Shown here in pieces: positions 44,959-57,009 of a stretch of 64,000 bases of DNA. The DNA lies in contig CM054134.1 of the NCBI GenBank assembly GCA_028751875.1, forward strand, positions 40,991,830-41,055,829, written 5' to 3'. The notes beneath the pieces were generated by a model, which ran no database searches, was not told the DNA's origin, and worked only from the letters and a program-made list of their open reading frames with translations. Position 1 is the stretch's first letter; each line of letters starts with the position of its first letter. A program made the translations under genes and the position numbers. The DNA is from Rapana venosa. Taxonomy: Eukaryota; Mollusca; Gastropoda; Neogastropoda; Muricidae.

Positions 44959-47900
44959 GTAGACTTTAGAATTAGGTTCTACAGCTTTCAAGAATTTATT
45001 TTTTTTAATTGAATTTTTTTTTATTATGTTATACCACTTTAAGTCATGGCAGATTTCTCTGCATGAAATCAGGGCTGCTCTCCCTGGGAAGTAATACCAC
45101 AAGAGCAGCACCCCCACCCCCCTTTATTTTTCCTCATTTTTCTTGCCCCTTCTCTCTGGATCAGCACAGATTCTTTCAGGGGAAAGAGCGAGGAGGGAGG
45201 AGTCTCCAACCTCGCTTAGCAGCTGGCCTGGAGCATACAGGACTGGGGGACTGTCTCTAGGAGCTTCTTTTATTTTCCTGTCTGCAACTGTATTTGTTTT
45301 CCTATCAGAGTGGCTTTTTTCTACAGAATTTTGCAGGAGACAACTCTCCTGTTGCCGTGGGTTCTGTTATATGTGCTAAATATGGAATGGAAATTTTTTT
45401 CTGCTTTCTTTTGTTATGATTCTTCTTTTTATAAGTCAGAATCATATTGCTAATGCTGAAAGATTTCTTATTGAAACATTTTTTTTAATAGTCTTTATGG
45501 ACCTGTAGAATTGCAAGTAATAAAATCTGGTATATAACTTACGCAGTAGATAAAGATTTGTTCACAATGAAACTTGGTGTCTTACAAGTGTGTACACCTG
45601 GAAAAAAAAGAGGAAAAAAAAGCACAAAGAAATGTATAATGTTGCAAGTTCATTAGTTCAGATGACCCTTGTAGAGTTGTGATATATGTCTATCCATTAG
45701 ATCTGTTCATGAATGAAAGCCTGTCTTTTTCATGATCCTTTAGACTCTTTAGTTGATAATGGCTACAATGAGGACGCATTTAATTGACACTGGACAGAGA
45801 ACTTTTTTTTTTCATTACTCCTATACATTGCTCATACATCACTTGCCTTTGATATCTCAAAGGTTTGGGGGTTTGTTTGTTTTTTGGGGGGTTGGGTTTT
45901 TTTCATTTAATAAAGGCATGTGTTTCTCCAAGAGATTTCATTCAGCGTGTGATTTTCAGCAGTTAAGTGGAACTTGAGCATTGCCTTAAATGATTACATA
46001 TAATACAAAATACAGAATTAAAGAAAGAAAGAGAGACACAGAGAGAGAGAGAGAAGTATATGGTTATATATTGATGTTCAAATTACCAAATAATGGAACC
46101 AGCTGTTTTCTTTTTTAATTACATGTTTTTTTAAAAGCAGTAAGCTTTATTTAGTATGCTTATTATATAATATACTTGGTAAAGAAGTCTGCTGACAAAG
46201 AGATATAAAGTTACACAAGTCATTTCTTATCATTTATGATTAGGTATGTGATGTTAGTATGTCTGATGTTCATTTTTTAAGTTTTAACAGATTGTAATAC
46301 ATATATCACTCATTTTTAGATTATGTATGTATTACATGAATTTATCCATAGTGTACATTATTATGATTATATCAGATTGTATTTAGGTGACTGTTTACTC
46401 TTGTCCTTGCAGAACACACACTCACCTTCAAGCCTGCATTAATTCTCTTTGGTCTGACTCTTGAGTGAGAACACATACATATGCAGGAACACACACCCAT
46501 AAGAAACAAAATATCTCTCTTTCTCCCTTCCTCCCTCTCTCCTTCCCCCTCTCCCTCCCCCCCCCCCCCCCCCCCCCCCCCCACACCCCACCTTCCCCCT
46601 CTACTCTCTCTCTTGCTTTCTCTCTCTCTCTTTTGGTTTCTCTCTCTCTTTTTCTCCTCTCTCCTGCTCCCCTGCTCTCTCTTTAAGACACAGGTGAGGC
46701 TGGAGCATTGCAATAATCATGAACAGTGAGGAACACAAATGAAATTAGATGCACAAAACTGAGAAGTAACCATTTCACATGATTTGCAATGCTTTCTTTG
46801 TGTACTTTTGTTCGTTTTTTTAAGTGTTTATCATGTTGTTTTTAATGTATTACTTCTATCTTCTGAAGTTGTTTGACATAATATTTTATGTCTGTCAGTA
46901 CTGCCTAAGTATTGCTGTGTTTGTTAACTGTAATCTTTTTTTTTTGGTCTGGTTTCATTTTCAGAACTTTGTTCCGTGGCATTGTAGACAGTCAAGTAAT
47001 AAGGATTCATTGACAGCAGTGAAAGGCTTTGTGTTGCCAACTGACCAAGCTTTGCTACAATCAAAGGTAACTGATGTGGTTAAACATCACCAGTGTGATC
47101 TCTGTGGAATGAAATTTGCCATTGCAAGAGTTCTGGAAACCCACAAAATGCTAGAACACCAGGTTCGTGCGCAGTGGAAATGTAGCGAGTGTGGCATGCA
47201 GTTTCTGCAGGCAGAAAGCCACGATCGTCACATGAACATAAGTCATTCCCTTGTAAATTATGAACATGACTCTGCAAGCAGTTTTTTCATTGCTCCAGAG
47301 GATTCTGAAGAGCAAACCGAAGTACACTTGAAAACAAGTGATTGTTGTGAAAAATTATCGGAGCCAGAGGCTAGTGTGGAAGCAATGGAAAAGAAGCCAC
47401 CGTCAGGCTTGGAAACAAACAATATCAATCCACTGACATGTTTAGAGAAGGATTCAGAGAATAAGGCAGAGCTTAAAAAGGAAAAACTACCAAAGGAAAA
47501 GAAATGTGTTTATAAATGTGAGTATTGTTCGGAGGAATTTCGCCATCCGTGTAAACTAAAAGTTCACATACGAAAGCACACGGGAGAGACCCCTTACAAG
47601 TGTACACTCTGCCCCAGATCATTTATATCTAGCTCCACTCGAGGTGTGCACATAAAGAACGCACACCTCAAAGTTCGCAAACATTTGTGCACATGGTGTG
47701 GGAAAAAATTCAGCTTGCCAAAGACACTGAATGAACATATGCGTACACATACAGGTGAAAAACCGTACTCCTGTCCTTTCTGTTCCAGACAGTTCTCAAA
47801 GAAAAATGCCATGGTAGTTCACACTCGCCAGCATACTGGTGAAAAGCCTTATGTGTGTGACCAGTGTGGTCAGTCATTCACCGTCAATGTGTCTCTTCGA

Positions 47901-48245
47901 ACACACCTGAAGTCTAAACACAATATCATCATTGACACTAGCATGTACATGAGACAGGTGAAACCAGGAGAAAGTAATTTGCCAACAATAGGTCGACCAA
48001 AACGAATAGAAGCAGAAAAACAGCTGCTACCAAGCAAAGAGAATGGAATGGTTGAGAAAGAAACTGCTCATGTTACTCGGAAAACTGTGAACACTGAAAG
48101 TGAAATGAACACGACTTTCCAGCTCGATAATTTCAGCGTGTTGAACGCTTTCAGTGCAAATGCTTCCTATGTTATGCCTGACACGGCTCCCACTGGTGCT
48201 GTCTTTCCCATCCCTAAAAGTGAACCTCGCATGTTTTTGTTTTAA
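44707..48245 (+). CDS. gene B: FLYWCH plus seven-finger C2H2 protein (at least 503 aa)
   Basis: Two exons (44,707-44,958 and 46,965-48,245) join in phase 0 over a 2,006-bp intron. Numbered from the ATG at 44,728: FLYWCH domain about 13-72, GFVLPTDQALLQS block about 98-110, fingers 1-2 (121-142, 150-171), a 90-residue charged linker (172-261), fingers 3-7 (262-396), an AT-hook-like GRPKR (420-424) and a C-terminus with PTGAVFPIP. FLYWCH domains are Zn-binding modules used for DNA or protein contact, so a nuclear regulator with two DNA-binding modes is likely. The nearest paralogue is gene C. Candidate poly(A) signals are AATAAA at 49,321 and 53,813. An upstream coding exon may exist, because similarity to gene C continues ahead of the ATG. 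Confidence 0.9.
45028..45385 (-). mobile_element. old SINE copy, minus strand, in gene B intron
   Basis: Contains GGCAGATTTCTCTGCATGAA, GGGCTGCTCTCCCTGGGA, TTTTTCTACAGAATTTTGCA and GACAACTCTCCTGTTGCCGT. Same family and orientation as 55,265-55,545, but placed differently relative to the FLYWCH exon, so the two insertions are independent. Confidence 0.7.
46512..46685. repeat. CT-rich tract with long C run
   Basis: CT and CCT repeats around a C homopolymer (46,558-46,582). Confidence 0.9.
46965..48245 (+). CDS. gene B exon with seven C2H2 fingers
   Basis: 426 codons then TAA. It begins NFVPWHCRQSS. Fingers 1-2 are joined by QVRAQWK. The linker between fingers 2 and 3 is Glu/Lys-rich with no C-x4-C finger, where A and D keep one. 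Fingers 3-7 read through linkers TGETPYK, LKVRKHL, TGEKPYS and TGEKPYV. The final finger is CDQCGQSFTVNVSLRTHLK and so on, one residue different from A and D within the finger core. The tail NIIIDTSMYMR aligns with GIVVDTSMYRR of A and D. The open frame extends upstream to 46,824 through a T-rich intron end; that part is not coding. Confidence 0.97.
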   Translation, partial: NFVPWHCRQSSNKDSLTAVKGFVLPTDQALLQSKVTDVVKHHQCDLCGMKFAIARVLETHKMLEHQVRAQWKCSECGMQFLQAESHDRHMNISHSLVNYEHDSASSFFIAPEDSEEQTEVHLKTSDCCEKLSEPEASVEAMEKKPPSGLETNNINPLTCLEKDSENKAELKKEKLPKEKKCVYKCEYCSEEFRHPCKLKVHIRKHTGETPYKCTLCPRSFISSSTRGVHIKNAHLKVRKHLCTWCGKKFSLPKTLNEHMRTHTGEKPYSCPFCSRQFSKKNAMVVHTRQHTGEKPYVCDQCGQSFTVNVSLRTHLKSKHNIIIDTSMYMRQVKPGESNLPTIGRPKRIEAEKQLLPSKENGMVEKETAHVTRKTVNTESEMNTTFQLDNFSVLNAFSANASYVMPDTAPTGAVFPIPKSEPRMFLF

Positions 48246-49330
48246 ACTAGAACGTTTGAGTCCTGTTGTGAATGTATAAAATTGATTTGTTCTTCTGTAT
48301 TGAAGATCTATTACAAGTTTGAAAGGGCAGTATAAAGAAAATGAATTCAATTGTGTTTTTGTGAAATGTTGAAACTGTGTACTGGTAATTCATATATATT
48401 AAGTTCTATAGTCTGTTTTTGTTACATGCTGTGTGAGAAAGTAACTAGTTGAATGGAGAAGCAAAAGTTTGAACAGTGACTGTGAAATATACATATGGCA
48501 TATATACATGTGTCTTTTGTGCTTAGAATTTACAATATATACAGTCACATGGTCTTCTTAAAATGAATGTACTTATTTTACACTTGCTGGATTCTGTTTG
48601 TCAGTTTGCTTGTAGCACTACTATTTAACCCCTAGCCCCCTGCCCAAACAAACACACACACAATGTATATCCACTGGATATTCCAGGACTTTTATACTTT
48701 TTTAGGGGGAAGGACGAAGGAGTTCTGTGGTAACACTTACAGCAATAAGCAAATATATGCATTCACAATATGTACAGAATAACTATAAAACTTATCGACT
48801 GACAGCAGGCACATATTTTAATTCACTGGAAGACTACATGATTATGTTTATATTGACAGAAAGTAACAAACATGTAATTGATTTTTTTCTCTTTTCCAAT
48901 TGAGAACATTTTTAGAAAATTGCAGCACATACAGATTTTTTTCTTTGTATGGCTTAATTTATTTTTTAGAAAGCAGTGAATAGATAAGATCCTGAGGTTT
49001 TGGATTTAAAATGCAGATGTTGTGATGAAACATTACCCAGACTGGAATGCCTGTGTCTGTATTTTGTTTAAATTGTATCTCTTTTTCTTTTTTATTTTGG
49101 GCATGCATACAAAAATGTCACTGTATGTAAGTAATATTGACTGGAATTGAGACATGAGGCTCTTTTTTCAGTGGGGTAGGATTGTTGGTGTATTTGTTCT
49201 GAGGCTTATGTACTAAGAATTTTATCAAGCTGGTGCATTGTGCTACTGTTGTAATATTTACATCAGAAGGGGAGCAATGCATTGCTGCATGCCTTTGGGA
49301 AAGTAACATCTAAGTTGATGAATAAATAAT
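48246..49330 (+). other. gene B 3' UTR candidate
   Basis: AT-rich and repeat-poor after the stop, with the first AATAAA at 49,321-49,326. A longer UTR reaching AATAAA at 53,813 cannot be excluded. Confidence 0.45.
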
Positions 49331-49794
49331 TGATAAATATGAACACATCAGGATATATGTGTTTGAGTGCGAATCCTGTATTTTCAGAGATTTTCCTTTC
49401 TGTATAGTTTTTGGGTTTTCTGTTGGGTTTTTTTGTTGTTTGTTTTGTTGTTGATTTTTTTTTCTTTTTCTTTTTTTTTTTGGGGGGGGGGTGCTTTGTT
49501 TTTCACTTAGAAATTGGAAGAGGAATGTGTCATGTTCCACTGGCCAATAGGTCCAAAAACTCAGTTGAAGCTGTGTCATAGAAAACTCTTGCATTTATTA
49601 TATATATTGTAAAAAGATGAGTTGAAATATAGTAGGAGCTATGCATTTATGTTGAATGTTTGGTGTTTTTTTAATGGTGAAATATAGCAAGGGCTATGTA
49701 TTATGTCAGACATTAAAAAGGGATGTTTGAAATGTAGGAAGGAACATGCTCAGGCCTCTTGCTTCTGCAGTTGGACACATGTATGTATGTATGC

Positions 49795-49826
<32 letters not shown>

Positions 49827-50163
49827 TATATAGATATATATATATGAAGCCAGATTTGCACCATGTAACATAAAAACCATTTAAGAATCTTCACATTATT
49901 AAGTTATTTCCTTTTATTGACAGACTTCTGACAGACAGAGCACCATTTAAAATGGCTGGGTTTCATTTTGATCCGTTGTCTTCCTCATTTTGTTTTGGTG
50001 TTTAAACAGTGTGGATCATGTTGTATTTTTTTCAACAGTACAATAGAAATCTTTGCATCTGTGCAGGTTCAGAATGTTTTAAAAGGTTTGGGGTGGGTTT
50101 TGTTTTTTGGGTTGTTTTGGGGGTTGTTTGGGTTGTGTTTTTTTGGGGTTTTTTTTTTTTTTT

Positions 50164-50194
<31 letters not shown>

Positions 50195-51348
50195 GATGGT
50201 TGTTGGGTTTTGGGTGGTGGGGTTTTTTTTGTTTGTTTTTTTGGGGTGTGTGGGGGGGGGTGATGTTGCATTTCAAAACACAGTTTGATCATAGATCCTA
50301 TAAAAAAAGAAATGTTTGCACATGATTTTGACATGTCCCTTCCAGAATAGCATTTGACAAGGGTTCTGTGAGAGCAAATGTTTATAAATGCATTGACAAA
50401 AATGAAGATTCTGCAGGCAGAAAATATTCATCTTTACAGTTGGTTAAAGCTGTGCAGCAGCTCAATATGGGTTTTGAAAGCATGTTCAGCATGATTTTAA
50501 CACCATTGTGTCATAAGAAATTTAGATGAGTGTTTACCTTGAGAGGGAAAAATGTGTGTAAAGAATGTGTGGATTTTCAAAGATGCTGAGATACATAAGA
50601 TGAGCATGTTGAATATGATTTAACTTTAGGTTTAATCAAAGCCAACAAGATGATCTGGAAGAGATGAGATTTCAACTGAGAAACTCGAGATCATGTAGGA
50701 ATTATACATAAACCTCACATTCCCATGATAAAGACTTGTTAAAGCAAAGTTTCTGATTCTATATTTTGTGGTTTTACCAGGAACAAAATAATCTTTGAGA
50801 TATTGATGTAATTTACATTAGGATGGTTTTGTAGGATCTACTTCATTGAAATCAGATGTATTGATCGATTCAGACAAAATTCTGCATTGCAGGACTTGAT
50901 CTTTTGCAAAATCTTTATCAGTTATTGTTTTTTCATACCAATGCAAACTTGACCTGTGAAAAGTCAGTTGTATGTACATAAATAATCTGATGTAAATAGA
51001 TTTTGATGAAATATTCCTGTGGACTCTAGCAATCTTTAAGGGTCCCCTTTTTGTAGGATTGTTCTGCTTTTGTAACCGGGCATTGTTAGGTTCAAGAAAT
51101 GTTATGTGATAAGGAAGAGTGACTGCATTTAGTTGTGATGTAAATGTGTGAACAGGTGTTATAAGCTGTAGTTCATCCAGAAGATCCATATGGGTCACTG
51201 AATTAAATGCACACTTTCAGGCTTTGGTTTGAAGTCAGGAGAGACTCATGTGTTATGGAAGAGAGAAACCACCAAATTCAAAGAGAAATGAGATGAAAGT
51301 AGCACCAAACTTTGATGTGTTGAGGCATGCTGTAAATTCTGTGTGTGA

Positions 51349-51387
<39 letters not shown>

Positions 51388-51655
51388 TATGATTTATCTC
51401 TCAGCAACATGGTTTGTCTTAGATAATACGTGCATTTTCATCTTGATGCCCTGTCATTCATACTTTGATTTGTTCAGGCTGAAAGGTGGGATATTGTTTT
51501 AGCTGGGGGTGCGGGGTTTTTGTTGTTGGGTGTTGTTTTGTTTTGGGGTTTTTTTAGGGGGAGGGGTGTGTGTTTGCATTGGTTTAAAAACACTGCTGTT
51601 ATTTTGGAGGTAAAGATTTCTTTGATATGGATGAATAGGAAGGATGGCAAAGAAC
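49331..51655. other. spacer downstream of gene B
   Basis: T/G homopolymer tracts at 49,425-49,495 and 50,095-50,262 (T run of about 26, G run of about 18), (AT)n at 49,796-49,845, and GT/GA repeats at 51,341-51,386. No gene supported. Confidence 0.4.
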
Positions 51656-51689
51656 ACACTTAATGTGTCTGTAGTTCAATCTTTGTGAG

Positions 51690-52125
51690 AAGGGCAAAAA
51701 GATGTTGATGAAGACCAGCTATCATTTTTTGTTCCAACGTTGTTGTTTGTTCCTCAGCTATAGCTCCGTGATTCACAAATGGTGAGAGTTTTGCATGTGT
51801 GACCTTTCTTTTTATCCCATCATTTAGGTAACCACTTTCCAACATTGGGAATTGAACCTTCCAATTTTTCCCATGACAGTCAGGAAGTACCTCCCTGCTC
51901 TTTCCAATCTTCAGCTGTTGTGGGTTCTTTTGATGTGCCCTAGTCTGTAAGCACATGGGTCTTACTGGTTTAGAGTCTCCTCCGAAAGACTTGACATTCA
52001 GTTCAATTTTGCCATCAAACTAGGAAGAAAAGGCAAGGCTGGGAATTGAGCCCAGAATCTCACAGTTTACTTGTTGGGCAGGTGAATGTCTAAACCATCC
52101 TGCCACCTTCCTTCTTGTTCAGAGC
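51690..52125 (-). mobile_element. tRNA-headed SINE, minus strand
   Basis: On the minus strand the head near 52,115 (GCAGGATGGTTTAGACATTC, B box GGGCTCAATTCCCAG) is followed by GTCAAGTCTTTCGGAGGAGA, then a tail with TCACCATTTGTGAATCACGG and AGCTATAGCTGAGGAACAAA. Confidence 0.75.
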
Positions 52126-53506
52126 TTAAGATAATAAGATCATGTTCACAAGGTTATGGGTTTTGTTGTTTGAATTTCGTTGAGAACAGATTGATTTAGT
52201 GAAATTTGTTCCGAATGCTGAAAATGTAAGATCTAAAACCAAATAGTGTTGCATTTAATGACTGCACTCATGTCTAGCCTGATTGTTTATGAATTCATTT
52301 GGATTTGGGGCAGCAGTTTTGTTGTTTTTTACACACAATGTTTATTTTATATGCATCATACTTACCATATCAGACATTTACCCCAAGTCGCCAAAAAATC
52401 TCCCCAAACGAAGTGTTCTCCAGAGAAAGACCCCCCTGCCCCTTCTGGTTCCTGCCACACTATAACTTGGTCATCTTGTCTTTGATTTGATTTTTGCCAA
52501 GACTTTGTTCAGATTTATGATTAGATTTTAGCTAACAAAGAATGGCGTGGAGATTTTGGGGGAGGAGGGCTGAGAGAGGAAATCACCTGTTTCATTCTGA
52601 ATAGTAACTCACTGTATAAGTATCAACCAGTTTTAGCTCAAATACTGTCTCAACAAACCAGCATCGCAGAAGCTTAATTGGTTTGAAGTTAACATAGCCA
52701 ACATGATTTTTAGACTCTGGTGATTCTATGTGCATATGGTTTTGCTCTGAACTAGCAGACTTGTCAAATCTGGCTCAGCCATTCAAAATGCTTTGCTTAA
52801 CATGTTCTGGCAGCTATCCATATTTTTATATGTATTTCATCTGCACATTACGTGCACATGTCGTAGTATGACTTATTAGCTGGCTGATTGGTTAAAAGAG
52901 AAAGAGAGAAAAAGAAAGAAAGCAAAAAGCAACTTGAAATTTAGTTTTTATTTGTATTTGTAAAGTTCTCCATGCAAGTTTTTATAGAGTTAGTAAGAAC
53001 ATTTGTTTCCTTTTTTATAAAGCTTATTTTAAATTTAGATTTAAATATGGTTTTGTTAAGCTTGATGACTTGTCTTCTGAGACCTGTTTTTATTTGCTGT
53101 ATTTTTTACCAGAGCAAGTGTACTGCAGTCTGTGACAAGTTGTGAGCACGCATTTTGGACTTGAGAAGTTTGTGATAATGTTGTATCAGTTTGCAAGTCA
53201 TTGTTGAAGATTTGTGATCAGGATATGAATATATGGCTGTTGAATTGTTTTTCTTGAAGGAGGTGTCAGTACTGATTGAAATATTGTTTTATTTGATCTA
53301 AAGATAATATATTGTTTTGCTAATTTTCTACTTTTTTATCATTTTGCTGCTTGTACAGTTCATGTTACATAAAGGTGTAGGTCATTTATATTAATCAAGA
53401 TATTCAGTGTTTAGATAGCACATTTTCTTTTCCAGGGGTTTACTTCTGAGATTATTGTACATTTTAAGCTGGATGTTGCATTTTTTTATCTACTGTAAAT
53501 CTTCTC

Positions 53507-53543
<37 letters not shown>

Positions 53544-55264
53544 CTCCTTCTCTCTCTCTCTTCTCTCTCTCTCTCTCTGTGATATGTCTAGGTGCATGTA
53601 TGTATGCATGCATTTGTGTGAAAGAGAAATGAAAGAATACCCATGTAGCAAAAATATTTGGTTATGTATTAATTTTCTGATTTTACTGTTCAGTTTTCAG
53701 TATGTGGATGATCGTTTTGCATCTCAAAGAAAGTTGTGAACACATTTTAGTGTCTACTTATTAATGCAGAGTGGGATGTTTGATGAAGTAGCAGCAGAAA
53801 TTGTGTTATGATAATAAAATAAGCATGACTTTGGGAATAATACCCATGCTTTACATTCTTGTTGACATACTTTTATGACAGCAAGACTGTTTTAACATTT
53901 AGTGTGGCTTTATTTTTTGATGTATGAAAAGTTTGTCTGCATAGGAAAATGGGTAGGGAGCTGCCCAACCCATCTGGATTAACACTCTTTGTGCGCCATG
54001 ATCCATTGAAAACACATTTTTCAATGTCACTTCTTACTTGGGTTGTACTTTTTCTAATGTTATTCTTTATGTCAGTTGCTGGATGTACTATTTGTTTCAT
54101 ATGTTCATGTGATAATGATAATTTCCCATATAGTGCAGAAACATTGGCAATGAGTGAATGACTAAATCAGAATGTATTGTGATAGGGGAAATAAAAAGCT
54201 GATGTAGAAACAATACTATTTGTCAACTGTGATCTCCAGTGGTATGAACAAGTGTTTATGTGCACTTTCTTACAGACATCGGCATGATCTTACAGCTGTG
54301 AAAAGGCAATGTGGCACAGAAACACTATTTCAGAAAACACAGATGAATAATGAACGTGCTAAAAGAGTGCTGTTGAATCTTATGAACACATGTTCGTCTC
54401 ATTGGACTCAAAGAATGAATTTTGCTATGCTTCCACTGAGATTTAAATTTAAAAAATGTTTTCATTGTGAAGCATTTTTTTGTGTTTCATTTGTTAACAC
54501 TTAATATAATGCTATAATTAATAGCTGTGTAAATTTCTTGACTGATGCAGTGATGGAATTTTCACTTTTCTTTTTCCTTTTTTTCCCCCAATGGGTACAG
54601 TACACTAGACAAATGAGTGTAATCCAAATGGATTTGAAGTTGAGAGGTTGAATCTTGCCATCCCCCTTTTTGCAACTTCCCAGGTCAAGAATTTTCTCGA
54701 GGGTTTATAATTTATTCCTCTTTTTAGTATATCATTTGTCACAAATTTATTCAAATTAAGATGCTACTTCCTAATGTTTTTGGGGTTTTTTAACTTTTAA
54801 AGTTGAACTGGGAGTAGAGAAAGTATGATTTTTTTTCTTAAACTCATATTAATTCTTATGCTGGCTATTTGGTGAGATTCTTGATACAGAAAAGGTTTCT
54901 CCCCCAACCTGGAAAAGTTACTATTTAGGTTCATCACTCACTTCTTGGTCATTTTCTTGCAGTAGAACAGCTTCTGCAAGACTGACCAACCCCAAATGTG
55001 TGAAACCTTATGACCATTTTGTTTTGTCCCTGACCTTCCTCATGAGAAATGTAAGATAAAGTTCAGAATTAAATCATGAAGTTTATTGTTTAAAAAAACA
55101 AAGAAAGGCTACAAACATATTCCACCTGGGTTGGCTTTCTGGCTTCACTCTCCGAATCAAGCTTGTTGAATAAAGACTATGATGGAGCTCAAAGCTGATC
55201 ATGAGAATGACTACACAGTGTTGCAAATGAAAACAGATTGTTAACTTGTTGTTTATTGTTGTTT
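52126..55264. other. spacer between genes B and C
   Basis: Repeat-poor apart from CT repeats at 53,505-53,578. A degraded tRNA-like head may sit near 54,590-54,665 (GAGAGGTTGAATCTTGCC). Small ORFs at 53,949 and 54,220 are unsupported. Gene C's missing first exon may lie in or before this interval. Confidence 0.35.
53505..53578. repeat. (CT)n microsatellite
   Basis: CT repeats with three TTCT interruptions. Confidence 0.93.
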
Positions 55265-55545
55265 TTACCACTTTCAGTCACAGCAGATTTCTCTGGGTGG
55301 AATTCATATTGCTCTCCCTTGGGATAGTGTATCGCCACAGGAGCCATGCCACCTTTTTTTCCATCTTACTCGTAGTGTGTGTGTTTCCCTGAGTGTGGCT
55401 TTTTTCTACAGACGTTTGCTGAGGACAACTCTCATGTAGCTGCGGGTTGTTTTACATGCGCTGATTGTGTGTTGCACATGAGATCTTGGTGTATTGTCAC
55501 ATCTGAAAGACAAGCACCCAGACCAGTATTCATGGTCTAGAGGAT
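55265..55545 (-). mobile_element. old SINE copy, minus strand, upstream of gene C
   Basis: Contains CACAGCAGATTTCTCTGGG, TATCGCCACAGGAGCCATGC, TTTTTTCTACAGACGTTTGC and GACAACTCTCATGTAGCTGC, paralleling 45,028-45,385. Confidence 0.7.
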
Positions 55546-55564
55546 GTAGGGAAAGTTTGGGATC

Positions 55565-55669
55565 AAGGTTGAACTGACATTTTTGTTTAATCAGATAAGG
55601 TTAAACTGACATTTTTGTTTAATCAGATAAGGTTGAACTGACATTTTTGTTTAATCAGATAAGGTTGAA
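55565..55669. repeat. 32-bp tandem repeat, three copies
   Basis: AAGGTTGAACTGACATTTTT plus GTTTAATCAGAT occurs at 55,565, 55,597 and 55,629 with one substitution, plus a 9-bp partial copy. Confidence 0.95.
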
Positions 55670-56087
55670 GCCACATTGTCTTCAATGTATTCCACATTTG
55701 TCAGTATCGCTTACCAGTGTCCAGTTTGGAGACAGAGGACAACAGACTTTTCAACATTTGTTGACCAGTCACTAAGTAAATGCAACTTGACATGATCATC
55801 TTGATATTTTTTGCATGCACAAGTTTGTGTAGTTTAATTCTTTCTGTCACCTATTCTTTTCCTCTGTATGTGTGCGTGCATGTGTATGTGTGCGTGCGAG
55901 TATTGATATAACACTCATCTATTGTATAGATCTATCATTTATGAATACAAATTGAGCATACGTATGTGAGCAGGCAGATTCCTGTGAGCAAGATTTTTAT
56001 TCGAAATTTATCAGCTTTGGTGTGTCCACTTGTGTATACTTACATCAGTAAAGTCACGTACAGACTGCACCCTTTTTCTTTTACCAG

Positions 56088-56363
56088 CCGACTAGCAAAG
56101 TAAGTGCGGATGAATGTGGCGGTGTGGGGGAGCCGCCCAGCAAACGGCCCACACTGCCAAACTACCGCTCAACCATGATCTGGGATGGCTTCATGTATCA
56201 CCGGGAGAGGATCGGCAAGAAGTGTAGCTGGTGGCGCTGCCGAAGGAACCGACCCCAGGACGGGGAGAGCAGACAGTGCTTTGCCAGAGGCGTCTTCGAG
56301 TTCTCCGATCAGGAGCTGAGGATTACAGTGAAGCACACTCATGGTCCAGAGTCCACATATCAG
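56088..56363 (+). CDS. gene C FLYWCH exon
   Basis: Acceptor CTTTTTCTTTTACCAG; 92 open codons; donor CAG|GTAATG. The peptide starts PTSKVSADECGGVGEPPSKR and contains the FLYWCH signature RSTMIWDGFMY, SWWRC, RQCFARGV and VKHTHGPE, with Zn ligands C51, C64, H83 and H85. The exon is phase 0 on both sides (276 bases), like its counterpart in gene B. The insertion DECGGVGEPPSKRP relative to B lies just ahead of the domain. A GTAAGT sits 12 bases into the exon and could act as a cryptic donor. Confidence 0.9.
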
Positions 56364-56959
56364 GTAATGGTTGGGGAAGGAGTTTCCAGGTGCCTCCCTG
56401 TTCCACACATGATAGGAATAGTAATCATAACTAATCATCAATAACGTAATATCGATCAAAAGGTCATAGTAGTGTGCGTTTCTTGTCCACAATCTTAAGT
56501 AAGTCGTAAGTGTTAATGATAAATCATATGTAAAAAAGTATATATAAAAAGTTACACATGCACACATGCGCGCACATACACACACACATGCACACGCATA
56601 TATATGAATCTTCGGATGAGACTATAAACCGAGGTCCCGTTTGCGAGCGCACGCAGAACATCTTGCACACACGTTAAATCCTGTTCCGCTTTTTGTAAGA
56701 GTAGGCTATTGTGTGCCGGTGGGAACAGATGACAGAATTTACAAAACCGCATACACATGGGGACTGGATGTAAAAAAGCACATGCATGCTTATTCCATGA
56801 TCCTCGATATAAAAGAATAAATAAAATAAAATAAATGTACACATTCATACATGCATACAAACACGCACACACACACACTCACATACATACATACACACAC
56901 ACACACAAATAGAGATAGATAGATATATACGTACGTATATATGTATGTATATGTGTGTG

Positions 56960-57009
<50 letters not shown>

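Larger units (their letters stand above)
44959..46964 (+). other. gene B intron
   Basis: Contains an old reverse-oriented SINE (45,028-45,385), a C run of about 25 (46,558-46,582) within a CT-rich block (46,512-46,685) and AT-rich sequence. The acceptor is TTTCATTTTCAG. Confidence 0.7.

Noticed and set aside
46824..46964. Upstream extension of gene B's finger exon to an ATG at 46,824
   Set aside because: The peptide is hydrophobic translation of a T-rich intron end; TTTCATTTTCAG and the match with genes C and D place the exon start at 46,965.
53949..54504. Two small plus-strand ORFs (53,949-54,161 with a hydrophobic stretch; 54,220-54,504 after a CTTTCTTACAG)
   Set aside because: No domain, no paralogue and no consistent downstream splice partner; could be part of a long gene B 3' UTR.
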